Assembly (NCBI RefSeq): GCF_001263205.1
Contig: NZ_CP012333.1
Coordinates: 1,364,001 to 1,428,000 of the forward strand
Source of the DNA: Labilithrix luteola
GTDB taxonomy: Bacteria; Myxococcota_A; Polyangia; Polyangiales; Polyangiaceae
DNA length: 64,000 nucleotides
Direction of reading: 5' to 3'
In this document: positions 51,205-58,667 of the stretch, piece after piece
How the letters are laid out: each line of letters starts with the position of its first letter
Position numbering within the stretch: position 1 is the stretch's first letter
Translations under genes and position numbers: made by a program
Notes under the pieces: generated by a model
Seen by the model: only the letters and a program-made list of their open reading frames with translations
The model's database searches: none
What the model was told of the DNA's origin: nothing

Positions 51205-52701
51205 TCAGTTCACCTCGATAACGTCGCCCGACTGCCCCTCGGGCCCGTCGTTGACGCCCGCCGCTCCACCAACACCTTTCGCGCCCTTCGTCCCGGGCGT
51301 GATGGTCGTGTTCTGAAGCGTCGGCTTCACTCCGCTGTAGAGGACGCCCGCCGAGACACCACCCGCGCCGCCACTACCTGCACCGCCGTTCCCGCCTTTG
51401 CCACCGTTGGCGCCAAGGCAAGCGGCACCGCCGTTGCCACCTTTCACGCCGCCAGTACCACCTTCGCCCCCCGCGCCCCCCGTGCCACCGTTGCCCGCTT
51501 TTTCAGCGGTCAGCGTCGAGTCAACGAGCGTCACTGCAGACGCTCCAACGCTCACCAAGGCAACACTTGCACCGCCACCGCCACCGCCACCGCCACCGCT
51601 TCCACCGCAGCCACCGCAGCCGCCGCCACCACCGCCGCCGCCCGATCCGCCGCCACCACCGCCTCCCTGCCCTGGCGTTCCGTTGGGTCCAACAATGCCC
51701 GCCGAAGGAATCCATCCGGACACTTGAACTTCGCCGAGCTTGCTCACACTCGCGGCGGGGCTCGCGGCGGGCGCGTTGGATCCAGGGCGAGCACTCACGC
51801 CACCCGAAAAACAGTCGGCTTCTGTCTGTCCCGCACCAGTTGCGTTAGTAGGGTCCGGAGACATCTGATCCTCCTTCCCCGCAGATCCATCACCGCCTTT
51901 GACGCCACCAGCACCGCCCTTACTGGTGCCGCCGGTAGAGCAAGTGCAGATCTGCGGCGCTCCGCCGTTGGTGGCGTCACCTTTGTTTCCATCGAAGGTA
52001 TTCGCTGTCGGCATGGCGCTCGTCAGCGTGCCCTTCGTCCCCGCCGCGCCCGGTTTGCCGTCCGCTCCGTCGTGCGCCGTCAATGACACGCGCTTGAACG
52101 TTACGTTTGCGCTGTCGCTTACGAACGCCGTGATGCTCGACGGGGACGCTTCCGTGCCCGCGATGGATTCAAAAGCCAGGTCTGCGATTACCACCGCGCC
52201 CGCGACCTTTTCGATCTGCAGCGCGTACCCCGCGTCTGCGGGCGCGATCTTCGGCTTCGCCTCCGTCGCCGCGAAGCCCGTGCACGAGAAGCCGCCGTAG
52301 AGGGACACCGCGCTCGAGAGCTTCACGTGCTCCGCGTACGTGCCCTCGCAAACATAGACGCGAGGTTTGCCGCCGAGCTTCCCGAGCGCCGCGCCGATCG
52401 TCTTCACCGGCGATTCCTTCGTGCCTGCATTCGAGTCGTTGCCCGTCGTACCGTCGACGAACACCCCGTAATCGTTCACGACGCACTTCGGTGAGTTCTT
52501 CGGCTCCGCGTTCGGGTCGCAGCCTTCGGGAACGGGAGCCGAGGAGTCCGCGTCGGCGGCGTCGCGCTCGTCGCCGCCGTCCTGGCCGGCCGTTTCGGGG
52601 CACGTGCCGTTTTCTTGGCACGTACCGTTCGTCGAGAGACTGCACGCCGCCGCGAAGACGAACGCGCCCACCACCCCAAGACCCAAGACGTAGTTTTTCA
52701 T
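51205..52701 (-). CDS. Lipoprotein: DUF1565-like beta-helix domain plus Gly-rich repeats (array copy 1)
   Basis: 498 residues from the ATG at 52701, which has GGAG 7 bases upstream; an ATG five codons earlier is possible. It has a different leader (MKNYVLGLGVVGAFVFAAAC) and a Cys/Asp-rich linker (CQENGTCPETAGQDGGD), then joins the shared block at PKNSPKCVVNDYGVFVDGTT. The middle resembles copy 3 (GTLTSAMPTANTFDGNKGDA, CTCSTGGTSKGGAGG) but with its own Gly-rich run. The C-terminus is as in the others. It is the first array gene and starts 15 bases after the TPR/PEGA gene, so the array is the tail of that operon. Confidence 0.85.
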   Translation of the reverse strand: MKNYVLGLGVVGAFVFAAACSLSTNGTCQENGTCPETAGQDGGDERDAADADSSAPVPEGCDPNAEPKNSPKCVVNDYGVFVDGTTGNDSNAGTKESPVKTIGAALGKLGGKPRVYVCEGTYAEHVKLSSAVSLYGGFSCTGFAATEAKPKIAPADAGYALQIEKVAGAVVIADLAFESIAGTEASPSSITAFVSDSANVTFKRVSLTAHDGADGKPGAAGTKGTLTSAMPTANTFDGNKGDATNGGAPQICTCSTGGTSKGGAGGVKGGDGSAGKEDQMSPDPTNATGAGQTEADCFSGGVSARPGSNAPAASPAASVSKLGEVQVSGWIPSAGIVGPNGTPGQGGGGGGGSGGGGGGGGCGGCGGSGGGGGGGGGASVALVSVGASAVTLVDSTLTAEKAGNGGTGGAGGEGGTGGVKGGNGGAACLGANGGKGGNGGAGSGGAGGVSAGVLYSGVKPTLQNTTITPGTKGAKGVGGAAGVNDGPEGQSGDVIEVN

Positions 52702-52716
52702 CGGCACTCCAAGCAC

Positions 52717-53706
52717 TCAGAAGGTTCCAAAGAGAGTAAGTCCACCACCATCACGGCTCACGGCAGGAACTACGTGCGGCGCCTCCTTGCGAGGCCACAC
52801 GAACAGCGCCACGCCGGTGGCCGCGACGACCGCACCGCTGATCACGAAGACGGTCGAGAGCGTCGCGTTGCGATCCTGCGAATCGCGCGCGTCGTGCCAT
52901 TCTCCGCATTTCGGCGAGCCGACGCCCGAGCAGCCGCTCGGACCGAGCTCGTTCTGGAAAGCGTCCGCCTTGTCCTTGTCGTCGCTCGCCTTCGAAGCGA
53001 ACAACACGCCGGCGCCGACGCCCACGAGGCCCACACCGAAGGCGGCCACGCCAGCGATGCGTCCCGTATCCCAGAACGACTTCTCGCGCACGACCGGCGG
53101 GGGCTCCACGTTCGTGGTCGTCGAGCTCGTGCTCGCGGGCGAGGACGACGTGGCAGCGCCGCTCGACGAGGGCTTCATCTCGAGCGTGGTCACGCTGCCC
53201 ACGGAAGCCAGCACGCGACCTTCGTAGCGCTCGCTGTCGAGCGTGCCGGTCGCGACTACCGTGCCCGGTTCGAGATCGAGCGGCTCGGCGAGCGGCAAAC
53301 GGAGCTCCTCGCCATCCACTTTCACCACGAGGCCGGCTGGGCCGCGCACGTCGACGCGCGCCACCTTCGGCTCGAGCTCCGCGATCGCCTTCTTCGCCAT
53401 CGGCAACCCCTTCGGGTTGAGCAGCGGGTTGCGAACGGCTTCACGGAAGTGCCGCAGCGCCTTCACGTTCTGTCCGAGGATCTTCTCGGACACGGCCAGG
53501 TTCAGAAGAATGTTCGGCGACGGATACGTCGCGTACGCCTTCTGGTACTTCTCGACGGCCTCGCTCTCGCGATCCTTGTCGTGGAGCTTGAGCCCTTCTT
53601 GGAAGAGAGCCTCGGCCTGGGCCTTGCGAGGGTCTTCTTGAGCCGAGGCGGGGAGCGCGATGCACGTGACGAGTGCAGCCGTAAGAACGAATCGATAGCG
53701 AAGCAT
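52717..53706 (-). CDS. Exported TPR/PEGA-type protein with C-terminal membrane segments
   Basis: 329 residues from the ATG at 53706. Signal peptide (FVLTAALVTCIALPASA), TPR-like repeats (AEALFQEGLKLHDKDRESEA, EKYQKAYATYPSPNILLNLA), a PEGA-like beta block (VARVDVRGPAGLVVKVDGEE) and two hydrophobic helices (IAGVAAFGVGLVGVGAGVLF and TVFVISGAVVAATGVALFVW) flanking a Cys pair (SGCSGVGSPKCGEW). The layout is the same as 6519-7502. It overlaps the upstream membrane-protein gene (TAATG) and is followed after 15 bases by the lipoprotein array, so it may help place or sense those surface proteins (inference). Confidence 0.8.
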   Translation of the reverse strand: MLRYRFVLTAALVTCIALPASAQEDPRKAQAEALFQEGLKLHDKDRESEAVEKYQKAYATYPSPNILLNLAVSEKILGQNVKALRHFREAVRNPLLNPKGLPMAKKAIAELEPKVARVDVRGPAGLVVKVDGEELRLPLAEPLDLEPGTVVATGTLDSERYEGRVLASVGSVTTLEMKPSSSGAATSSSPASTSSTTTNVEPPPVVREKSFWDTGRIAGVAAFGVGLVGVGAGVLFASKASDDKDKADAFQNELGPSGCSGVGSPKCGEWHDARDSQDRNATLSTVFVISGAVVAATGVALFVWPRKEAPHVVPAVSRDGGGLTLFGTF

Positions 53707-54521
53707 TACAAGTTCCGTAGAGCGTCGGTTTTCGGAGGGGGCTCGTGCGATGCCGGTTGCGTGGGCACCGGCGAAGCAGGCTTCGGTTCGGGAGCTTTGA
53801 CGGTGGGAGGCGGCTGCGCCGGCGAGGGCTGCGCCGTAACGGCCTTGACCGGCACGACGACCGGCACGACGGGCGCCACCACCGGACGCGCCGCACTCGA
53901 GGCCACGGGCGGAGGAGCCGCCGTCTCGATCGGATCGGCGGTCACGGCAGCCGACGGTTCCGGCGTGACGGACGCGGTCGACACCGCCACCGAAGTCGAC
54001 GCCACGCTCGGCTTCGCGGACTGCTCGCCTTGCGGCCGCTCGCGTGAGGCGAGGAGCACGACGGCGAAGGTCGTCGCAAGAACCGTTGCCATGGCGATCA
54101 GCGACAGCACCTTGCGACGGACGGCGCGCCGACGATGGGCCGCGGGCACCGTCTCCTCGATCATGTGGCCCATCCGGGGCTCCCTCGTCAGCACCACCGG
54201 TCCGGGCTCGAGCGCCTGCACGGGCGTCGGCAGCGTGGGCAGGGGCTCCGTCATCGCGATGATCACGGCGCCCTCGGCCTGCTCGGCGGGCAACACACTC
54301 TTGGCGGGCGAGGCCACGCCCGCGTAACGCGCGCCGTCGGCGCCTTCCGATTCCGCCTGCTCGCGAACGGGCGCCGGAGGGGTCGCGCCGGCGAGGCCGT
54401 CCAGCACGTCGTCGACGTTGGCCGGCGCCGAGGCCGACGGCTCGGTGTCGTTCCTGGCGGGATCGGCCTCGACGCGAGCCCGCATCGGACCGACGCCCGG
54501 TTTGGTGTTTTGGTTCTTCAC
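53706..54521 (-). CDS. Single-pass membrane protein with Pro/Ala-rich tail; kinase-like C-terminal half without a kinase domain
   Basis: 271 residues from a GTG at 54521 that has GGAGGG 5 bases upstream; an ATG at 54575 would extend it. About 135 cytosolic residues, low complexity and acidic, lead to a basic patch (HRRRAVRRK) and a transmembrane helix (VLSLIAMATVLATTFAVVLL). The remaining ~110 residues are Pro/Ala/Val/Thr rich. This helix-plus-tail layout is what follows the kinase domain in the Ser/Thr kinases at 5226 and 63274, and the next gene is also a TPR/PEGA-type protein, as there. No catalytic motif. Function unknown; an envelope sensor that lost or never had a kinase is one reading. 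Confidence 0.65.
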   Translation of the reverse strand: MKNQNTKPGVGPMRARVEADPARNDTEPSASAPANVDDVLDGLAGATPPAPVREQAESEGADGARYAGVASPAKSVLPAEQAEGAVIIAMTEPLPTLPTPVQALEPGPVVLTREPRMGHMIEETVPAAHRRRAVRRKVLSLIAMATVLATTFAVVLLASRERPQGEQSAKPSVASTSVAVSTASVTPEPSAAVTADPIETAAPPPVASSAARPVVAPVVPVVVPVKAVTAQPSPAQPPPTVKAPEPKPASPVPTQPASHEPPPKTDALRNL

Positions 54522-54999
54522 GCACGCCCTCCAAAAGGGAAGCCGCTGGCCAGTGGCGCCAGAGGCGGCAGACAAAGCGAGCGGGTCTCGGACGAACGAC
54601 GAGCCGTCGCCACGTCCGCCACGTCGACCGGCGCCGCGAAATCCGCCTCTTTGTACCCGAAAGTCACGAGAGCCCCTTACGTGCGCAGTTTACCGTCGAG
54701 GTCGATGCCGCACCATCGGCCGTCCACGGAGAAGGTTGCGCAAATTCGTGCTGCAACATTCTGCCGCGCAGCCCCCAACCCCGACGAAGGCACCTCTAAC
54801 CCGGCCCACGCGACGAGGGGAAGGAAACGACGGGCCCTCCCTCAACTGGGTTGTAACTGCACCAGGCGACTTCCCCCGATCGACTCCGCGCCAAAGACCG
54901 CGCGCGACCCCCTCGAAGAAGCCGACGAGCGGGGCGATTCCGACCACGGCCCCGCATGCAAGACTCGTCGATAGCGACTACAGTCCTCACCGATCTTCC
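54522..54999. other. Intergenic region between the lipoprotein operon and the Fur-family gene
   Basis: A divergent promoter region of ~478 bases with no convincing gene. It contains GTTGC-N13-GCAAC (54735-54757), similar to sites upstream of the TonB receptor and the 58668 lipoprotein, and may hold the Fur-type autoregulatory site. No other structure was recognised. Confidence 0.5.
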
Positions 55000-55464
55000 A
55001 TGGCCATCACGAAGAGCAAAGCGCGCAAGGCCGAGCTTCCCACGGTAAAAGACTTCCAGACCCTCCTGCGCTCGGTGGGGCTCCGAAGCACCACCCCCCG
55101 TGTCGCCGTGCTCGAGTACTTTCACACGCACTCCGGGCCCAACAGTCACGCAGAGCTCTTCGAGGCCCTCGGGGACAAGGGCTTCGATCGCGCCACCATC
55201 TACCGAATCCTGATGGACCTGGCCGAGGTGAACATCCTCTCGCGAACCGACGTCGGCGATCACGTCTGGCGCTTCGAGCTCAAGCGCGGCGTGGGCGGCG
55301 CGGAGCACACCGAGGATCATCCCCACTTCGTCTGCGTCGATTGCGGCGAGGTCTCCTGCCTGCCGGGGCTCACGTTCAAGATGGAGGGCAGCAAGGCCCC
55401 CAAGTCCGTCATCCGCAACAAGGTCGCCGTGCAGCTGAAAGGGCGTTGCGACAACTGCGCGTAG
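55000..55464 (+). CDS. Fur-family metalloregulator
   Basis: 154 residues from the ATG at 55000. Winged HTH (~10-85): VGLRSTTPRVAVLEYFHTHS, ELFEALGDKGFDRATIYRIL. The dimerisation/metal domain has HTEDHPHFVCVDCGEVSCLP and a final CDNC, so both CxxC pairs of the structural zinc site are present, plus the His/Asp/Glu ligands of the regulatory site. It could be Fur, Zur or PerR; the sequence alone does not separate these. It sits directly upstream of, and in the same direction as, a TonB-dependent receptor and two lipoproteins, so it probably represses that set when metal is sufficient. Confidence 0.9.
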   Translation: MAITKSKARKAELPTVKDFQTLLRSVGLRSTTPRVAVLEYFHTHSGPNSHAELFEALGDKGFDRATIYRILMDLAEVNILSRTDVGDHVWRFELKRGVGGAEHTEDHPHFVCVDCGEVSCLPGLTFKMEGSKAPKSVIRNKVAVQLKGRCDNCA

Positions 55465-55494
55465 CCCGCGGCGGCCCATCGGCATCACGATCGC

Positions 55495-55523
55495 TGTTGC
55501 AACAAAATTGCGTTAACGATAAC
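55495..55523 (+). promoter_or_regulatory. Candidate Fur-family operator before the TonB receptor gene
   Basis: TGTTGCAACA (55495-55504) is a perfect 10-base palindrome, followed by TTGCGTTAAC and GATAAC up to 55523. TTGC blocks lie 11 bases apart (55497 and 55508). The element is 12-40 bases upstream of the receptor start. Related TTGC inverted repeats occur at 54735-54757 and 58638-58658. An operator role is inferred from repetition and position. Confidence 0.45.
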
Positions 55524-55534
55524 TAGCGACCTGC

Positions 55535-57751
55535 TTGGTCGCAGTCGTCTTTTCTCGTGTCGCGCGGTCCGCGCGGCGGGCGCCGAGGTTTGCCCAAACC
55601 CTGGCGATCGCCGGCACCTTCGCTCTCCCGGCCCTCGCTCGCGCGCAGGTCGCCCCGACGGCACCTCCCGAACAGGAGGTCCACGTCGTCGGCCGCTCGC
55701 ACATGCCGAGTCGAGGCGCGGGCGACTACGAGATCCCCGTCGACAAGCTCGCCGAGGTCCCCCACACCGACGCGGCAAGCCTTCTCCGGCTCGCCCCCGG
55801 CGTCTTTCTCACCAACGAAGGTGGCGCCGGACATCCCAACCAGATCTTCCTGCGCGGGTTCGACGCGCGCGAAGGGCAAGACGTCGAGTTCAGCGTCGAC
55901 GGTGTGCCTATCAACGAAGTCGGAAACCCGCACGGCAACGGCGTCGCCGATAACCACTTCATCATCCCCGAGCTCGTTCGACGCCTGCGCGTCATCGAAG
56001 GCCCCTTCGCTCCGCAGCAAGGAAACTTCGCGGTGGCCGGCTCGGCGCTCTACGAGCTCGGTCTCTCGTCACCTGGCCTCACGATGCAGGCCATGGCCGG
56101 CTCATGGAACACGAAGCGGCTGCTCTTGCTGTGGCGTCCCGAAGGCTTCACCGAGCGGACCTTCGCGGGTGCGGAGCTCTACAAGACCGACGGCTTCGGA
56201 CAGAACCGCGGCGCCGAACGCGCCACGGCGATGGGCGGCTACGAAGGTTCGCTCGGTAAATCGGGAAGCTATCGAATCCTCATCTCGTCCTACGCCACGC
56301 ACTACGGCCAGGCCGGTGTCTTGCGCGTCGACGACGTCGCCTCCGGCCGCAAAGGGTTCTTCGACACCTACGACCCTTCGCAGGGAGGTGACTCCTCGCG
56401 GCACTCGATCTCCGGAACACTCGAGGGCAAGGCTGGCAACACGAGGCTCTCGCAATCCGCCTTCCTCGTGCTCCGCGATTTCCGGCTTCGCCAGAACTTC
56501 ACCGGCTTCCAGCAAGATCCCCAGCAGACCTGGCAATCGCCGCACGCCCAGCGAGGCGATCTCGTCGACCAACGTGCGCGCGAGCTCACCGTCGGAGGGC
56601 GCGGCAGCGCGCGCAGCAGCTTTCGGGCCTTCGGCCGCAAACAGGAGCTCGAGCTCGGCTACGTCGGACGCTACGACCGCATCGACGCTACCCAGCAGCG
56701 CGATCGCGACGGCACGACGGTGCCTTACCGAACCGACCTCGATCTCGCGTCGGGCGTCGTCGACATCGGCATGTACGCCGACGCGAGCCTCAAGCCGCTC
56801 CCGTGGGTCACCCTACGCGGCGGCCTCCGCGGCGACTTCTATCATTACCTCGTCGAAAACCGCTGCGCGGTGAACACGCAGAGCTCGTTCGGCGGCGATC
56901 CGCTCGACACCGAGTGCTTCTCGTCCGACCGCCAGGGCTACCGCAACCCCACGCAGACGGCCTCCACCGCCGCGTCGATCGTCCAGCCGCGAGGTACGCT
57001 CCTTCTCGGCCCCTTCGAAGGCTTCACCGCGAGCACCAGCATCGGCAAGGGCTCGCGCAGCATCGACCCGCAGTACGTCAATCAAGACCTGAAGTCGCCC
57101 TTCGCCGAGGTCACCGCTTGGGAAACGGGCGTCGCCTACCTTCGCTCGCTCGGTGACGTCGATCTGAGCGCGCGCTCGGTCTTCTTCCAGACGCACGTCG
57201 ACAAGGACCTCTTCTTCAACCAGACCGAGGGTCGAAACACGCTCGCCGGCGGCACCACGCGCACCGGCTGGGCCGGAAACGCCCGCGTGACAGGCTCGTT
57301 CTTCGACGTCGCCGCGAACCTCACGCTCGTCCGGGCGCGCTTCGACGACACGCATCTCGACATTCCCTACGCGCCGAACCTCGTCGCTCGGACCGATGCG
57401 GTCGTCTTCGGCGAGCTCCCGATTCGCCTCGAAGGACATCCGCTCCGCGCGTCGCTCGGAACCGGCGTCTCGTACGTGGGCTCGCGTCCACTTCCGTACG
57501 ACGAGCGCTCCGACACCATCTTCCTCGTCGATCTCGGTGCATCCGTTCGATGGCGCGCCCTGTCGCTCGGCCTCATGGCCACGAACCTGATCGACCGTCG
57601 CTATCGGCTCGCCGAGTTCAACTACGCCTCGGACTTCCATAGCCAGCCCTACCCCACGCAGGTAGCCGCACGTCACTTCGTCGCGGGTGAGCCGCGCGCG
57701 CTCTACGCCACGATCACCGTGACCCTCGACGGAGAGAAAGGAACCCCATGA
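55535..57751 (+). CDS. TonB-dependent outer-membrane receptor
   Basis: 738 residues from a TTG start; a signal peptide (FAQTLAIAGTFALPALARAQ) supports it. The plug domain (~60-170) has AASLLRLAPGVFLTNEGGAG, QIFLRGFDAREGQDVEFSVD, GVPINEVGNPHGNGVADNHF and the VRRLRVIEGPFAPQQGNFAV segment. The rest (~200-738) is a beta-barrel ending with an aromatic-containing ATITVTLDGEK strand region. No carboxypeptidase-like N-terminal extension or clear TonB box was recognised. Substrate unknown; the Fur-family gene upstream suggests a metal or metal chelate. Its stop overlaps the next lipoprotein gene (ATGA). Confidence 0.92.
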   Translation: MVAVVFSRVARSARRAPRFAQTLAIAGTFALPALARAQVAPTAPPEQEVHVVGRSHMPSRGAGDYEIPVDKLAEVPHTDAASLLRLAPGVFLTNEGGAGHPNQIFLRGFDAREGQDVEFSVDGVPINEVGNPHGNGVADNHFIIPELVRRLRVIEGPFAPQQGNFAVAGSALYELGLSSPGLTMQAMAGSWNTKRLLLLWRPEGFTERTFAGAELYKTDGFGQNRGAERATAMGGYEGSLGKSGSYRILISSYATHYGQAGVLRVDDVASGRKGFFDTYDPSQGGDSSRHSISGTLEGKAGNTRLSQSAFLVLRDFRLRQNFTGFQQDPQQTWQSPHAQRGDLVDQRARELTVGGRGSARSSFRAFGRKQELELGYVGRYDRIDATQQRDRDGTTVPYRTDLDLASGVVDIGMYADASLKPLPWVTLRGGLRGDFYHYLVENRCAVNTQSSFGGDPLDTECFSSDRQGYRNPTQTASTAASIVQPRGTLLLGPFEGFTASTSIGKGSRSIDPQYVNQDLKSPFAEVTAWETGVAYLRSLGDVDLSARSVFFQTHVDKDLFFNQTEGRNTLAGGTTRTGWAGNARVTGSFFDVAANLTLVRARFDDTHLDIPYAPNLVARTDAVVFGELPIRLEGHPLRASLGTGVSYVGSRPLPYDERSDTIFLVDLGASVRWRALSLGLMATNLIDRRYRLAEFNYASDFHSQPYPTQVAARHFVAGEPRALYATITVTLDGEKGTP

Positions 57752-58593
57752 AGCATCGAGTCGTCGCAGGCACCTTCCTCGCGCTCGGTATCGCGTGGGG
57801 ATGCGCGGGGTCCACCGGCAGCAAGCGCTTCGCCTTCGACGCGCGCATCGGCGGCGTCGAAGACCGAACGACGTTCACGAACGAGACCGGCTGGACGATC
57901 ACGCTCACCAAAGCCGAGATCACGCTCGGGCCCGTCTATCTCAACGTCGTCGCCCCTCTCCGCGACTCGACGCAAAGCCTGCGCGAGCTCTTCGTGAAAA
58001 ACGCGTGGGCGCATGGAGAAGGCCACCTCGACGACGGCCGTGTCGTCGGCGAAGTTCTCGGGCAAGTCCGCTTCGACGCACTCTCGTCGGAGCTCGTCAC
58101 CTTCCCCGTGCGCGGGACGATGACGCAAGACGAAGTCCGAACGTCGGAGATCTGGTTCTACCCCGAGCCCGGCGTGTCCGCCGAGAGTACGAAGATCGCG
58201 ACCGTCGCGCTCGACGTGGCCGGCGTCGCCGTTCGCGATTCCACCAACGTGGCCTTCCGCGGCCAGCTGATCTTGAACGACGCCTGGCAACCCGACCAGG
58301 TCAACGGCACGCGTGGCACCGCGTCGATCACCGGTCTACGCCAGGTGCGCGGCATCCCCTCGAGCTTCTTCCCCGACGAAGGCGGCCATCTGGAAATCCG
58401 CCTCGACGTCGCCCGCCTTTTCCGAGGCGCGAACTTCGCGAACCTCGAGGCCAATCCCACCGACCGAGACGGCACCAAGGTGCTCGTGCAAAGCAAGAGC
58501 GGCGCGGTCTCCACCGACCAGGTGATGACCAACCTGTACCAGGGCCTCCACGACGCCACGGGCACGTACGCCGTCCGCTGGATCCCGCGCTGA
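57748..58593 (+). CDS. Lipoprotein paired with the TonB-dependent receptor; function unknown
   Basis: 281 residues; the ATG at 57748 overlaps the receptor stop by 4 bases and has GAAAGGA upstream. The leader (AGTFLALGIAWGC) ends at a lipobox. The mature chain is beta-rich (FAFDARIGGVEDRTTFTNET, GWTITLTKAEITLGPVYLNV, IATVALDVAGVAVRDSTNVA, FPDEGGHLEIRLDVARLF), resembling an immunoglobulin-like or lipocalin-like fold; no catalytic motifs. Tight coupling to the receptor gene indicates a joint role, for instance binding the receptor's ligand at the cell surface or in the periplasm. Confidence 0.78.
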   Translation: MKHRVVAGTFLALGIAWGCAGSTGSKRFAFDARIGGVEDRTTFTNETGWTITLTKAEITLGPVYLNVVAPLRDSTQSLRELFVKNAWAHGEGHLDDGRVVGEVLGQVRFDALSSELVTFPVRGTMTQDEVRTSEIWFYPEPGVSAESTKIATVALDVAGVAVRDSTNVAFRGQLILNDAWQPDQVNGTRGTASITGLRQVRGIPSSFFPDEGGHLEIRLDVARLFRGANFANLEANPTDRDGTKVLVQSKSGAVSTDQVMTNLYQGLHDATGTYAVRWIPR

Positions 58594-58637
58594 CGCCCTG
58601 TCCCGCCGGCGACAGCGCACTCTTACGCCAATCAAGT

Positions 58638-58658
58638 TGCAATAGAACACCAATTGCA
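58638..58658 (+). promoter_or_regulatory. Candidate Fur-family operator before the 58668 lipoprotein gene
   Basis: TGCAAT (58638-58643) and ATTGCA (58653-58658) form an inverted repeat with 9 bases between, 9 bases before the start codon and overlapping the ribosome-binding area. Similar TTGC-based dyads lie before the Fur-type and receptor genes. Confidence 0.4.
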
Positions 58659-58667
58659 GGAGACCTC

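Larger units (their letters stand above)
47944..52701 (-). repeat. Tandem array of four paralogous lipoprotein genes with constant ends and variable Gly-rich middles
   Basis: Three full units of ~1.5 kb and one ~0.3 kb remnant lie head to tail with only TGAcgATG between stop and next start. Each unit has a ~450-base near-identical 5' block (coding for the beta-helix start), a variable ~700-base GGX-coding middle, and a ~150-base near-identical 3' block. Variant residues are shuffled among copies (for example GTKESPV versus GTRESPV, PADAGYALQ versus PANAGYALQ), indicating recombination or gene conversion. Confidence 0.85.

Noticed and set aside
51900..52300. Plus-strand proline-rich open frames opposite the lipoprotein array
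   Set aside because: They are the reverse complements of glycine-coding repeats (GGC/GCC), low in complexity and without start signals.
48246..52701. GGX-coding DNA repeats as a CRISPR array or satellite
   Set aside because: The repeats are in frame within lipoprotein genes, with no regular spacers and no cas genes nearby.
52717..54534. A single 605-codon gene covering both the TPR/PEGA protein and the region upstream
   Set aside because: The first ~276 codons are an out-of-frame shadow of the membrane-protein gene (53706-54521). The signal peptide at 53706 marks the proper start.
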